NCBI RefSeq assembly: GCF_003957375.1
Contig: NZ_CP025473.1
Location: 248,001 to 312,000, forward strand
Reading direction: 5' to 3'
From: Enterococcus mundtii
Lineage (GTDB): Bacteria > Bacillota > Bacilli > Lactobacillales > Enterococcaceae
DNA length: 64,000 nucleotides
How positions within the stretch are numbered: position 1 is the stretch's first letter; the number at the start of each line of letters is the position of its first letter. Made by a program: the position numbers and the translations under genes. The notes beneath the pieces are model-generated. The model was not told where the DNA came from. It saw nothing but the letters and a program-made list of their open reading frames with translations, and made no database searches. Shown here piece after piece: positions 32,894 to 42,220 of the stretch.

Positions 32894-33607
32894 ATGAAGA
32901 AAAATTATCAAGTGATTTGTCTATTGATCATGGCTTTTTTGTTTTTTATGCCTGTTCAAACTTTTGCCGTAGCAGGTGGGCATGGTGGTGGTTCAACCGG
33001 TGGTGGCTCTGGTGGCGGTTCGATAGGGGGAGGTTCCAATTCCTATTATCGGAGGAGTCGGACGACTAATAGTAACAGTACGTCAGAAGATTTTCTCTTT
33101 GTTGGCTTATCATTAGGAAGTATATTTGTTTTTTCTTTAGTTAAAAAAAAGAAAACGCACAGTACGGATATCCATGATTTGTTATCAAGAATGCCTGGAA
33201 CAAAGCGTGAAAAGAAAAAATTGCTTTCTGAGATCAACACAATCTTTTATGCAATACAAAAATCTTGGGAAGAAGAGGCACCTGAAAAAGTAAAAAATTG
33301 TTATACTTCAAGATTATTTGAAGAACACCAGCAAGTATTACAAAAAAATAAAGATGAAGGTGTAAGAAATCATACAACGAAAATAGCCATTCAAGAATTG
33401 GCTAACTACCGACAGATCAATGATACTAGTTTCTCTATTCGAATCGATTTTAGTTGTTTCGATTACTTAGTCGATCGAAAGAACCAGCAGTTGATTTCAG
33501 GAGATAAGCGGGAAAGGCTTTATTTTTCGCAAGTATGGTATTTCAACTACTCTGAAAAAGAAAAAATTTGGCAAGCAGATTTTATTCAACCGATATTTTT
33601 AGATTGA
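32894..33607 (+). CDS. TIM44-like domain membrane protein with Gly-rich linker
   Basis: A 237-residue protein: signal peptide or anchor (VICLLIMAFLFFMPVQTFA), a Gly/Ser-rich linker (GGHGGGSTGGGSGG), a second membrane segment (FLFVGLSLGSIFVFSLV), and a C-terminal domain (about 90-237) resembling TIM44-like domains. The domain shows FYAIQKSWEEEAPEKVKNCY, RLFEEHQQVLQ and a terminal WQADFIQPI. The ATG at 32894 follows AAAGAGG and gives a clean signal; an upstream TTG-type start is less likely. TIM44-like proteins of Firmicutes often occur in lantibiotic or type VII loci; the role here is unknown. Confidence 0.7.
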   Translation: MKKNYQVICLLIMAFLFFMPVQTFAVAGGHGGGSTGGGSGGGSIGGGSNSYYRRSRTTNSNSTSEDFLFVGLSLGSIFVFSLVKKKKTHSTDIHDLLSRMPGTKREKKKLLSEINTIFYAIQKSWEEEAPEKVKNCYTSRLFEEHQQVLQKNKDEGVRNHTTKIAIQELANYRQINDTSFSIRIDFSCFDYLVDRKNQQLISGDKRERLYFSQVWYFNYSEKEKIWQADFIQPIFLD

Positions 33608-33872
33608 TAGCGTGTCTTTAGGCGAAGAACTAGCTCTTAGGATAAATCTATCACTAAATTCATTCTTTTTATAAAAAATATTTATAGGAGTCATCATTGC
33701 AATTTGTGCCTAAGATTATAATGATGTTTTTTATTTTTCCAAATCAAAATCGTTCGTTATTTTTTTAAGGGACACATAGATATGCGAAATAACAAGAATT
33801 TTCTGAAAATTAATCTTTTGTTTCTCTCATGAAGATGTTAGAATAGTTGTTAATCTATAAAGGGGTGATTGT

Positions 33873-35108
33873 TTGTTAGAGAAATTTTTGGACATGTCGT
33901 TAGTCCAACGTATTGGTTGCGGTATTTTAATTGGTATAATATTAGGTATTTTTTTACCGACCTGGGGATTTATTGCTTTATTGGGAACGTTGTTTGTTAG
34001 TTGTTTAAAAGCGATTGCGCCGCTGTTAGTGTTTTTCTTGACTGCAGCTTCAATTGCAAAACATAAAATGGGGAATGAAACATTCGTAAAGCCGATTTTA
34101 GGATTGTATTTAGGTGGGACTTTTTTAGCGGCTTTTGTGGCGGTGATCACTAGTTCGATTTTTACGGTACCGATCACTCTACAGGAAACTGTTTCGGAAC
34201 AAGCGCCTCAAAATATTGGGACTGTTTTATCAACGATGCTGACCAATGTCACGCAAAATCCGATTCAAGCAATTATTGACTCTAATTATTTAGGTGTGCT
34301 ATTTTGGGCGGTATTATTAGGATTGGCATTGCGGACACGTACGGAAGCAACGAAAGAAGTTATCGATCAGATTTCGGTCGCATTGTCACAGGTGGTTCAA
34401 TTGATTATTTCTTTCGCTCCGATCGGTATTTTGGGGTTAGTCTATGAATCAATTGCAACGACTGGTCTTTCTGGACTGACCGAGTATCTCCAATTAGTTC
34501 TTGTGTTAGTAGGTACGATGCTCTTTGTTGCTTTGATCATCTATCCATTACTTACTTTTTTGTTTATCAAAGAAAATCCCTATCCATTAATTTTCTTTTG
34601 TTTAAAAGAAAGTGCAATCTCTGCTTTCTTTACGCGTAGTTCTGCGGCGAACATTCCGATCAATATGATGTTGGCAGAAAAACTGAAATTAACAAAGGAA
34701 TCTTATGCCATTTCGATTCCATTAGGAGCAACGATCAATATGGGGGGAGCGGCAGTGACGATTACAGTGATGACGTTAACGACTGTTCAGGCACTAGGTA
34801 TCGAAGCTTCTTTTGGCTTGAAATTGATTTTAAGCATCTTGGCGGCTTTAGCTGCTTGTGGTGCATCTGGAGTAGCTGGGGGTTCATTACTATTGATTCC
34901 TTTGGCTTGTAGCTTATTTGGCATCTCAAATGATATTGCGATGCAAGTGGTAGGAATCGGGTTTATTATTGGGGTCATCCAAGACTCAGTTGAGACAGCT
35001 TTAAATTCTTCCAGTGACTTACTATTTACTGCAATTGGTGAACTAGGTGCTAGAAAAAGAAATGGCGAGGATGTTTCGATCAAAAGTCGTTTGAGTGAAT
35101 TGCAATAG
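33873..35108 (+). CDS. sstT: serine/threonine:Na+ symporter SstT
   Basis: This 411-residue DAACS-family transporter has about eight membrane helices and two re-entrant loops. Conserved parts include FFLTAASIAKHKMGNE near the N-terminus, AFFTRSSAANIPINMM (the serine-rich re-entrant loop), and INMGGAAVTITVMTL (substrate and Na+ site), followed by VIQDSVETALNSSSDL. The overall match is to SstT, which imports L-serine and L-threonine with sodium. The start is TTG after AAAGGGGTG. The gene appears monocistronic. Confidence 0.9.
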   Translation: MLEKFLDMSLVQRIGCGILIGIILGIFLPTWGFIALLGTLFVSCLKAIAPLLVFFLTAASIAKHKMGNETFVKPILGLYLGGTFLAAFVAVITSSIFTVPITLQETVSEQAPQNIGTVLSTMLTNVTQNPIQAIIDSNYLGVLFWAVLLGLALRTRTEATKEVIDQISVALSQVVQLIISFAPIGILGLVYESIATTGLSGLTEYLQLVLVLVGTMLFVALIIYPLLTFLFIKENPYPLIFFCLKESAISAFFTRSSAANIPINMMLAEKLKLTKESYAISIPLGATINMGGAAVTITVMTLTTVQALGIEASFGLKLILSILAALAACGASGVAGGSLLLIPLACSLFGISNDIAMQVVGIGFIIGVIQDSVETALNSSSDLLFTAIGELGARKRNGEDVSIKSRLSELQ

Positions 35109-35128
35109 AGGAATCTTTCTATCGTCAT

Positions 35129-35344
35129 TTGTTAACAGGGCTATCACAAAAGGTCAGCCCTTCTTCTACGGTGTTTGGAGGGACCATTCTCAATACGATC
35201 ATCGTAGAAGTTTGTGGACAGTTAATTTCTGAGGGAGTGAAACACCCACCGATTTTTTATTCTGCCAATATAGACGGTGGCGATCAATTGAATACTGAAT
35301 TATTTGAAACGTACAAAGAGGTCATTCATTATCCATTCATTTAA
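35129..35344 (+). CDS. short frame of unknown status, possible gene remnant
   Basis: The frame is open from about 35102 and reads EESFYRHLLTGLSQKVSPSS ... HPPIFYSANIDGGDQLN ... VIHYPFI. Composition looks protein-like and resembles the C-terminal end of a larger enzyme, but there is no ATG and no ribosome site (only a TTG at 35129). I could not name a family. The rest of 35109-35535 holds a terminator (35418-35475) and the DUF998 promoter. Confidence 0.25.
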   Translation: MLTGLSQKVSPSSTVFGGTILNTIIVEVCGQLISEGVKHPPIFYSANIDGGDQLNTELFETYKEVIHYPFI

Positions 35345-35417
35345 ACTAGCTCGTCGTGAACCATTGATTTTAAAATGATAACTTTTTTGAGAATATAGTT
35401 AATAAGCTCTATCAAAG

Positions 35418-35475
35418 CAAAAAATCCTTTGATCCTAAACCACTGAGTGTGACAGAATCAATAGGATTTTTTGTT
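35418..35475 (+). terminator. terminator downstream of sstT
   Basis: CAAAAAATCCT pairs with AGGATTTTTTG; the inner part (TTGAT with ATCAA) also pairs across a larger loop. The T-run follows directly. Confidence 0.65.
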
Positions 35476-35535
35476 TTGCAATTAAATTGAAAATGTTATT
35501 CTGTATATAAGAATAAAAGTGTTTTGGAGGAGTAC

Positions 35536-36180
35536 ATGGTTTTTTTACGACGTTATGGGCTTTATTTTTTATTTCTAGGAGTGTTGAGTGATTTTTCAAC
35601 ACCTTATATTTTGGGCTTGTTCTATCCAGGCTTAGATCAATTGAGGTTGCCAATCAGTGTATTCGGTGACGTCACAAGTCCAGTGAGAACATTCTTTCTT
35701 GTTTGTTCTGTTTTTTCAGGCATCTTTTTTAGCTTATCCTTACCTGCACTGTATTCTTCGTTTGAAAAAGTATCTACTCATTTAGCGAAATGGTTGGTTG
35801 TTTCACTAGGTTTCTATGCGATAGGCGATTGCCTTTTTACAGGATTGTTTAGTCTTAACACCCAAGCTACTTCGTGGGATTTCTCAACGTGGGTACATAA
35901 TGTTGGTTCTAGTTTAGGTTATAGTGGCTTTCTTTTATTTCCGGTTTTTGCTTTATTGCTTTATCGAAAAGAAGCGAATCAACCAATCCGTCGAGTGTAT
36001 ATCGTTTTAATCAGCTTGAGTCTGCTGAGTGCGATGATTTACGGACTGGCAAGGATCCCAGTGCTGAATCACCTTCCACTATTAGATAAACTAGGTTTTT
36101 GTCAAAGATTGAGTTACTTCTTCAATTATTTAACGATCATATCAGTAGGTACCAACCAACTAAAACGAGTGACAAAATAG
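35536..36180 (+). CDS. DUF998 family integral membrane protein
   Basis: A 214-residue protein with six hydrophobic segments, including YGLYFLFLGVLSDFSTPYIL at the start, FFLVCSVFSGIFFSLSLPAL, and SGFLLFPVFALLLYRKEA. The layout and the W-V-HN pattern fit DUF998 proteins; function unknown. TTGGAGGAGTAC precedes the ATG at 35536, with GGAGGAG 4-5 bases upstream; a TTG at 35524 is disfavoured. Confidence 0.72.
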   Translation: MVFLRRYGLYFLFLGVLSDFSTPYILGLFYPGLDQLRLPISVFGDVTSPVRTFFLVCSVFSGIFFSLSLPALYSSFEKVSTHLAKWLVVSLGFYAIGDCLFTGLFSLNTQATSWDFSTWVHNVGSSLGYSGFLLFPVFALLLYRKEANQPIRRVYIVLISLSLLSAMIYGLARIPVLNHLPLLDKLGFCQRLSYFFNYLTIISVGTNQLKRVTK

Positions 36181-36247
36181 CTGTTTGGGTGAGCGAAATG
36201 GTTATTTCTAAACAATCGAATAAGCGAGCTTCCTGAAGAGGATTTTT

Positions 36248-36338
36248 TCGAGAAATGAGCCGCGCAAGCCAAAAATAGGAGAGACTATTTTCGACTTGTG
36301 CGGCTCATTTCTCGAAAGTAGGTACTTCTGCTACTTTC
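36248..36338. repeat. long intergenic hairpin plus short hairpin
   Basis: TCGAGAAATGAGCCGC at 36248 pairs with GCGGCTCATTTCTCGA ending at 36315; pairing continues inward with few mismatches to a total stem near 28 bp. Directly after it GAAAGTAG (36314-36321) pairs with CTACTTTC (36331-36338) around GTACTTCTG. A structure of the same plan lies at 62032-62143, suggesting a dispersed repeat that may act as a bidirectional terminator. Confidence 0.75.
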
Positions 36339-36370
36339 TTGCTTGAAAAATTAGTACAGGTGTTCTTACT

Positions 36371-36395
36371 TTTCTGCCAACTTAATTGGCAGAAA
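36371..36395. promoter_or_regulatory. palindrome upstream of the PRD regulator
   Basis: Ten-bp arms TTTCTGCCAA and TTGGCAGAAA separated by CTTAA, about 60 bp before the regulator's start. It could be an operator or a terminator-like hairpin (followed by CTACTTTTTATTTT). Confidence 0.55.
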
Positions 36396-36456
36396 TCTCT
36401 ACTTTTTATTTTGGAAGCGCAAACATATACTTGGTTCAGAAAGGAAAATCAATCAT

Positions 36457-38538
36457 ATGAAAACGAGAACGATTGAGTTACTTCAAAGATTTAGAGCATA
36501 TCATTATCCAATCAAAGCAGAACAATTAGCGTTAGAGTATCAAGTCAGTCAACGAACGATTCGTCAAGATGTGCTGGATGTCAATAGTTGGTTGCGAGCC
36601 AATCAATTAGCAGAGATCCAAACGGTTCGTAAGCAAGGGTTTCTGTTGCGTTTAAGCGATGAGGAAGAAAAAAGACTGACAGAAGCATTGGTGACTTATC
36701 AAGAGGAGTTGTTGAATCGTGACGAGAGGACCTTTGATTTAGTGTTATCAATTGCTTATGAGCAACAGCCAGTTTATTTGAATCGTAAGGAAGAAGCATT
36801 CATGATCTCGAAAAGTACGATGGATGAAGATATGCGTCGTTTGCGAGCGGATTTGATCAAATACGGTATCGAGATCGTGAGTTTTGGCAGACAGGGATTG
36901 GTCTATAAAGGAGCGGAGCGCTCCATCCGCACGATGATTTATGACTTGATTAATAAAAATCTAGGGAGAATTGATTTTTCAGCAAGAAACGGTGCGAAAA
37001 TCACTGCGGCTCAAAGAATTTTCCAACAGTATTTTTCACCTTCGGAGATTGTAAAGCTCGAAGCCATCTATACAGATACTATGATCAGACAAGAAGATGA
37101 TATCTACAAAAATCAACTGTTGCTGTTTACAATGATCTGGGTCCAGCGAGTCAGAAAGCATGAACTTATTTCAGCAATCAATTGGAAAAATAATAACGAA
37201 AAAAAAGACTGTTTCACTGATTTTATTGAAAAAGTCATCGTTGAGTTTCGCTTGACAGACGTTCCACCGGTTGAAAAAAACTACCTTCGTTTTACGATTG
37301 AGACATTCAGTTCAAAAGATATCAGTAATTCATTGGAATGGGTCCAAGCCCAACTGTTGACGATCCAACTGATCCAATTCGTCGAGGAACAGACCCGTAT
37401 CCCATTTCACTTAAAAGAAGAAATCCTGTGTGAAAATCTTTATAAACATATGACCGCTTTGATTATCCGCATGAAACATCGAATCCAAGTCACGAATCCT
37501 TTGAAAGAAAATATTCGGGCTAATTACCGTCCAATTTATGAAGCCGTTGAGTTGTTTGTCCCAACGATCGAGGAAGTCATTGGTGGAGAGATAATCGAAG
37601 ATGAACTTGCTTTTCTAGTGATCCATTTTTCGACGATTGCTAGCACGATCAAACAGAATGTTACGTACATGTATAAATCAGTGGTGGTTTGTCACCATGG
37701 ACTGGCGACAGGCAATCTATTAGCAGAAAATTTAAAAGAGAAGTTCCCACAAATTGAAGTTGTCGCGGTATTGAGTTCTAAAGAAGCAGAGTTGGTGGAT
37801 AAGTTGGATGTCGACTTGATTTTCAGTACGTTCCAATTATCAGATCAGAACAAGCCGTTGCTCGTGTTGGAGCCTATTTTAACCGATGCGAATCGTCCGA
37901 TCATTGCAGATTTTTTAAATGCTCACCAAAAGGTCCAACGACTGATTCCGACAGAGAGTGGGCAAACAGAATTGTTTACCGACGTTTTGCGGATCGTGGA
38001 AGAAAGTGGAGGCAAGATTGATCGGCCAATCTACACCAAATTAGAAACATTATTTGAGCAAAATCATTTAGAAATCAATAAAAGGGAGATCCAACCAATG
38101 CTAAAAGACATTTTGACAGATAATCATATATTGATCCAAGAACACGTAGACAATTGGCAAGAAGCGATTGAACGAGTGGCTAAACCATTGTTGAAAGAAA
38201 ATATCGTTGAGTCAAGTTATGTTGATGCGATGGTCCGTGCAGTAGAAGAGTATGGCGCCTATATCGTTATTGGCAAGCATCTGGCATTAGCCCATGCCAG
38301 ACCAGAAGATGGCGTCAATAAGTTAGGCGTGAGTGTCGCGACAATTCGTCAGCCAGTTGATTTTGGCAATGAAGAGATGGACCCAGTAAAAATCATTTTC
38401 TGCTTAGCAGCAGTGGATTCATATTCCCATTTAACCATCATGAAGGAGTTGATCGAGTTGATCAATGACGAAACGAAATTGACTCGTTTGATCGAAAGTC
38501 CAAATGTAGATTCATTTAAAAAACTACTATTTAAGTAG
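36457..38538 (+). CDS. PRD-domain transcriptional regulator with C-terminal EIIA (ascorbate type)
   Basis: A 693-residue MtlR/LicR-type activator. Two N-terminal HTH domains (about 1-150, with QVSQRTIRQDV as the first recognition helix) are followed by two PRDs (about 180-400), an EIIB-like domain (VVVCHHGLATGNLL, about 408-490) and an EIIA domain of the mannitol/ascorbate class. The EIIA's putative phospho-His is in LAHARPEDG, near residue 613. Phosphorylation by HPr and by the cognate EIIs would control activity. It is the first gene of the PTS operon, 18 bp before the EIIB gene. No separate EIIA gene exists in the operon, so the regulator's EIIA domain may also serve transport. Confidence 0.88.
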   Translation: MKTRTIELLQRFRAYHYPIKAEQLALEYQVSQRTIRQDVLDVNSWLRANQLAEIQTVRKQGFLLRLSDEEEKRLTEALVTYQEELLNRDERTFDLVLSIAYEQQPVYLNRKEEAFMISKSTMDEDMRRLRADLIKYGIEIVSFGRQGLVYKGAERSIRTMIYDLINKNLGRIDFSARNGAKITAAQRIFQQYFSPSEIVKLEAIYTDTMIRQEDDIYKNQLLLFTMIWVQRVRKHELISAINWKNNNEKKDCFTDFIEKVIVEFRLTDVPPVEKNYLRFTIETFSSKDISNSLEWVQAQLLTIQLIQFVEEQTRIPFHLKEEILCENLYKHMTALIIRMKHRIQVTNPLKENIRANYRPIYEAVELFVPTIEEVIGGEIIEDELAFLVIHFSTIASTIKQNVTYMYKSVVVCHHGLATGNLLAENLKEKFPQIEVVAVLSSKEAELVDKLDVDLIFSTFQLSDQNKPLLVLEPILTDANRPIIADFLNAHQKVQRLIPTESGQTELFTDVLRIVEESGGKIDRPIYTKLETLFEQNHLEINKREIQPMLKDILTDNHILIQEHVDNWQEAIERVAKPLLKENIVESSYVDAMVRAVEEYGAYIVIGKHLALAHARPEDGVNKLGVSVATIRQPVDFGNEEMDPVKIIFCLAAVDSYSHLTIMKELIELINDETKLTRLIESPNVDSFKKLLFK

Positions 38539-38556
38539 CTAAAAGGAGAGAATGGA

Positions 38557-38859
38557 ATGAACAAATTGAATATTTTATTTGTATGTGGCGCAGGACTAGG
38601 AAGTAGTTTTGCCGCTCAAATGTCAGCCGAGGATGTATTGAATAAATTAGGCGTAACAGCTAAGCTGGATCACTGCGATATCTCTTCGGCCGTTTCGATG
38701 AAGCCAGATGTGATCATTACCGCAGAGAATTTTCGTTCACAATTTGAAAAATTTACCATTGATCCGACAACAGCCATGATTTACTTGAAAAATATCGTCT
38801 CAAAAGTTGAGATCGAAGAGAAGTTAACACCAGTTTTACAAAGTAAGGGAGCTATCTAA
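38557..38859 (+). CDS. ulaB: PTS EIIB, ascorbate (SgaB/UlaB) type
   Basis: The 100-residue cytoplasmic phosphocarrier begins MNKLNILFVCGAGLGSS; Cys10 in the P-loop-like CGAGLGSS is the phosphorylated residue. Size and sequence fit the L-ascorbate/galactitol EIIB group. It transfers phosphate from an EIIA to the incoming sugar at EIIC. AAAGGAGAG lies before the ATG, and it is followed 25 bp later by the EIIC gene. Confidence 0.88.
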   Translation: MNKLNILFVCGAGLGSSFAAQMSAEDVLNKLGVTAKLDHCDISSAVSMKPDVIITAENFRSQFEKFTIDPTTAMIYLKNIVSKVEIEEKLTPVLQSKGAI

Positions 38860-38884
38860 TCAAGAAAAAATAGGGGGAGAAAAC

Positions 38885-40173
38885 ATGGTCGTTATCAATT
38901 TTATTATCGAAAATATTTTGACTCAAGCATCGATCACGATTGCTTTGATTGCGATGCTAGGGCTGATCCTGCAAAAGAAATCAACGGGTCAAATTATTTC
39001 GGGTACATTGAAAACATTGCTAGGCTTTCAAGTTTTAAGTGCGGGTTCGAGTATCATCGTCGGTAGTTTGACGTATTTTGGACAAATTTTTACCGAAGGG
39101 TTCCAAATGGAAGGGATCATCCCGTCAATTGAAGCAATCAATGGTCAAGCAATGAATGAACTTGGTCTAGGTAGAGATATCGCGTTAACATTTTTAGCTA
39201 TTTTTATCTTTAATATCTTACTTGCCCGTTTTACGAAGTGGAAATATATCTTCTTGACTGGTCAAGCAATCTTATGGATGGCGACGATGACCACTGTATT
39301 TGGGTACTTTGCTGGGTTACGTGGGTTTGTTTTGATTTTAGTTGGTGGTTTCATTGGGGCAGTGTTTGCTATTGCGATGCCAGCGATGGCGCAACCAATC
39401 ATCCGTAAGGTCACCGGTTCAAACGATATTGCTTTAGGGCATTTTTGTACGATCGGTTATTTATTTGAAGCTGGGGTAGCAAAAATCTTTGGTGAAAGAG
39501 GCGAGAACAAGAAATCGATTGAAGACATTAAGTTGCCTGCTCACTTTGAATTTTTACAAGATACGTATTTATCAGTCATGGTGGTGATGGTACCACTTTA
39601 TATTGTGACTGTGTTGTTTGCAGGAGAGACGTTTGCGGCTGAGCTATCAGGGGGGCAAAACTATATCATGTTTGCCTTTTTACAAGCCATCCAGTTTGTT
39701 GTTGGTGTATACGTATTACTTTCAGGGGTACGCTTATTACTAGGCGAGATCGTTCCTGCGTTTCGTGGGATTGCGATGAAACTAGTTCCTGATGCGATTC
39801 CAGCGTTAGACTGTCCGGTGTTCTTCCCTTATAGTCCCAATGCAGTGATTTTAGGGTTCATCACAACAACGATCGGTACGGTCATTGCGATGTTTACGTT
39901 GCCGATGTTTGGATTAGCGATGATTCTGCCAGGGATGTTGACGAATTTCTTTGCTGGGGGACAGCGGGTATTTTTGGTAATGCAGTTGGGGGACGACGAG
40001 GAGCAATCATTGGTGGAATCGCTCATGGCTTCTTTATTACCTTGTTGCCAGCATTACTAGTAACGATTTTCAATTCAATGGGATTTGTTAGTGCAACAGC
40101 GACAGATGTCGATACAGTAGTGGTAGCGCTACTGTACGCTTGGATCTTAAGTCCGATTTTAAAAGCATTCTAA
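38885..40173 (+). pseudogene. ulaA: PTS EIIC, ascorbate (SgaT/UlaA) type, frameshifted near the 3' end
   Basis: The frame from 38885 encodes the polytopic EIIC with about ten membrane segments (LLGFQVLSAGSSIIVGSL, GHFCTIGYLFEAGVAK, PALDCPVFFPYSPNAV). It changes frame at GCTGGGGGACAGC: five G at 39956-39960 where six would keep frame. In the given sequence the protein ends after 391 residues with an unrelated tail. The restored frame continues GTAGIFGNAVGGRRGAIIGG to a TAA at 40171-40173 (about 429 residues), which is the normal UlaA ending. It is either a sequence error or slippage at the G tract. AGGGGGAG precedes the ATG. Confidence 0.85.
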
Positions 40174-40192
40174 TGTGAAAGTAGGGATCATA

Positions 40193-40585
40193 ATGTTTGG
40201 TTTTTTGAAAAAGAAAAAAGAGCAACATGAAGTAATACAGACGCTTTCCATCGAAGAAAAAGAAGAACTTCAAACAGCGATCGAACGACTAAAGAAAGAT
40301 ATCGACCAGACAGAAGAAGCAGACCAACGAGCTGTTCTTTTTGAACAAGTAGGACTAAAGCTCGCTGAGTTAGGGGATAACGATCAGGCAATCGAACACC
40401 TTGAGAAAAGTTTATCACTGAAGAAAAGTATCAATGATGGGTACAAGAAGTTGATGTCTTTATATAATGCAAAAAGAGCAGAAGCTGCACGAGGTGGGGA
40501 CGATCAAGGAATTGATCATTATATGGGGAAAATGGACGAGATGCGACAAATTGCTAAACAACTTACGATTACAGGGAATAAATAA
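40193..40585 (+). CDS. TPR-like protein in a PTS operon
   Basis: This is a 130-residue soluble protein: basic start (MFGFLKKKKEQHEV), then helical Glu/Gln-rich segments with one recognisable TPR-like unit (VGLKLAELGDNDQAIEHLEKSL). Similar small proteins occur between the SgaT/UlaA-type EIIC and aldolase genes of some lactic acid bacteria; the function is unknown. An ATG at 40193 after GTAGGGA is used. It is followed 22 bp later by the aldolase. Confidence 0.65.
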   Translation: MFGFLKKKKEQHEVIQTLSIEEKEELQTAIERLKKDIDQTEEADQRAVLFEQVGLKLAELGDNDQAIEHLEKSLSLKKSINDGYKKLMSLYNAKRAEAARGGDDQGIDHYMGKMDEMRQIAKQLTITGNK

Positions 40586-40607
40586 GAATAAAGGTGGCTA
40601 TAAAAAA

Positions 40608-41477
40608 ATGTATACGACATTAAAAGAGGTAACAAAAACAGCAGAAGCTTTGAATTTTACCGTGGGCGCATTCAACACGCATAACTTAGAGATGTTGCCA
40701 GAAATGTTACGAGCAGCCAAAGAAATGGGTGCGCCGATCATTATCCAAACAAGTGTGGATACGGCGAAATATATTGGGATGAATGTCTTAGTCAATGTAG
40801 TGAAAACGATCTCTGAAGAAGAAATGGTGGACGCTGTTCTTCATCTGGATCATGCGCGTGATTTCTCTGATATCAAGCAAGCAATCGATAGCGGTTATAC
40901 TTCAGTAATGTATGATGGTTCCCATCTACCTTTTAAAGAAAATATCTTGAAAACAAAAGCAGTCGTTGAATACGCCCATGCTCGTGGTGTCTCAGTAGAA
41001 GGGGAGCTAGGAACAATTGGTGGGACGGAAGAAGGAATCCATGTGGCAGAAGATGATAAAGTGTATACGAAACCCGAAGATGCGGTAGAATTCGTAGCAG
41101 CAACTGGAGTAGACGCATTAGCAATTGCTATTGGAACCAACCATGGGCAATTCAAATCAAAAACAGAAGTCAATCTACCACTCCTGAAAGAAATCGACGC
41201 AGTAGTCGATGTTCCCTTGGTCATCCACGGCGGTACTGGAGTGAAAGAGGAAGATTATCCAGAGTTGATCAACCACGGAATCCGCAAATTCAATGTTGGG
41301 ACAGAGCTACTTGTCAACTGGACGAAAACAGCAAAAGAAAGCTTTGGGGAAACAGAAGTCAGCCGATCATTACGCCACAACGTGATTCCAGCCAACGAAG
41401 CAGTAAAGGCAATCATCAAACATAAAATCGGCCTGTTTTTGAACACAGGAAGTGAGATCTATGCAGGAAAGAGCTAA
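40608..41477 (+). CDS. class II ketose-bisphosphate aldolase
   Basis: The 289-residue zinc aldolase is of the fructose/tagatose-bisphosphate family. Visible are VGAFNTHNLE at the N-terminus, LHLDHARDF (metal His, catalytic Asp), YTSVMYDGSHLPF, VEGELGTIGGTEEG, VIHGGTGV and FNVGTEL (phosphate binding). It would cleave a phosphorylated ketose derived from the PTS sugar into two trioses. Start is at ATG 40608 after AAAGGTGG; a longer frame begins inside the TPR gene. The absence of UlaD/E/F-like genes suggests that the sugar is not handled by the classical ascorbate pathway. Confidence 0.85.
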   Translation: MYTTLKEVTKTAEALNFTVGAFNTHNLEMLPEMLRAAKEMGAPIIIQTSVDTAKYIGMNVLVNVVKTISEEEMVDAVLHLDHARDFSDIKQAIDSGYTSVMYDGSHLPFKENILKTKAVVEYAHARGVSVEGELGTIGGTEEGIHVAEDDKVYTKPEDAVEFVAATGVDALAIAIGTNHGQFKSKTEVNLPLLKEIDAVVDVPLVIHGGTGVKEEDYPELINHGIRKFNVGTELLVNWTKTAKESFGETEVSRSLRHNVIPANEAVKAIIKHKIGLFLNTGSEIYAGKS

Positions 41478-41478
41478 A

Positions 41479-42099
41479 ATGAAAAAATATTTGTTTCTTT
41501 TGGCAGGAAGTCCTGGGACAGGAAAAACTTATTTGATGGAACGTCTATTCGAACGGTTTCCAACGATGTATCGTCTTACCTTAGATGAAGTCAAAGAGTA
41601 TTACGCTGAATCAATTGGATTCGATAATTTAGCTGAACGAGCAGAGCAAGAAAAAAACAAGGTGTATCCATTCTTTTATCAAGCGTTGGAACTGTACATG
41701 GAAGCAGGGAAGAAAGTGATTGTTTCAGAATATCCTTTCAGTGACAAACAAAAAGGACCATTAGGAGCGTTATCAAAAAAATATGGATATGAAGTGATCA
41801 CGATTCGCTTGCACGCAGACTTTGATGTACTATGGCAACGACGTTATAAAAGAGATCGTGATCCTGAACGTCATTTGAGTTATATTATGGACCATTATCA
41901 TTATGGGGATACGTTGGACGATCGATCGTTAGGAACCAATCATATCACCAAAGAAGAATTTAGATCTGTTATAAATGATCGAAAGTATGAACACTTTGAA
42001 CTTGGAACGCTTTATACATTCGATGTGACTGATTTCACCAAAGTGGATTATACGCCACTGTTAAACGAGTTAGAGTGGCGAGTGGCGAATGACCAATAA
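41479..42099 (+). CDS. P-loop kinase-like protein (AAA_33/zeta-like)
   Basis: The protein is 206 residues with a Walker A motif LAGSPGTGKTYL at the N-terminus, a DEVKEYY segment, VIVSEYPF (Walker B-like), and an Arg-rich lid (WQRRYKRDRDPERH). It probably phosphorylates a small molecule; the operon suggests the sugar or an intermediate of it. The ATG at 41479 begins one base after the aldolase TAA, with AGGAAAGAG inside the aldolase end as ribosome site. An ATG at 41461 is possible. It is the last gene of the operon, before the terminator at 42151-42192. Confidence 0.75.
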   Translation: MKKYLFLLAGSPGTGKTYLMERLFERFPTMYRLTLDEVKEYYAESIGFDNLAERAEQEKNKVYPFFYQALELYMEAGKKVIVSEYPFSDKQKGPLGALSKKYGYEVITIRLHADFDVLWQRRYKRDRDPERHLSYIMDHYHYGDTLDDRSLGTNHITKEEFRSVINDRKYEHFELGTLYTFDVTDFTKVDYTPLLNELEWRVANDQ

Positions 42100-42150
42100 A
42101 AATTAATATCTAGTTGATTGATTCAAGTTTTAAAATGAATCGTAAAAAGT

Positions 42151-42192
42151 AAAAGCCTATCCTCCTATTTATCAAGAGATAGGCTTTTTTAT
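42151..42192. terminator. terminator between convergent operons
   Basis: AAAAGCCTATC (42151-42161) pairs with GATAGGCTTTT (42178-42188) and is followed by TTTT. It closes the PTS operon. Confidence 0.88.
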
Positions 42193-42220
42193 TTTCATTA
42201 CTGGATTTCCGTGCCATATG

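Noticed and set aside
27740-33607. Second SCC-like cassette carrying the LXG module
   Set aside because: No third copy of the 16-bp attachment repeat was found to the right, and there are no recombinase genes; treated as a separate chromosomal island.
40467-40607. Longer N-terminus of the aldolase
   Set aside because: It would overlap the TPR-like gene; the family N-terminus and a ribosome site fit ATG 40608.
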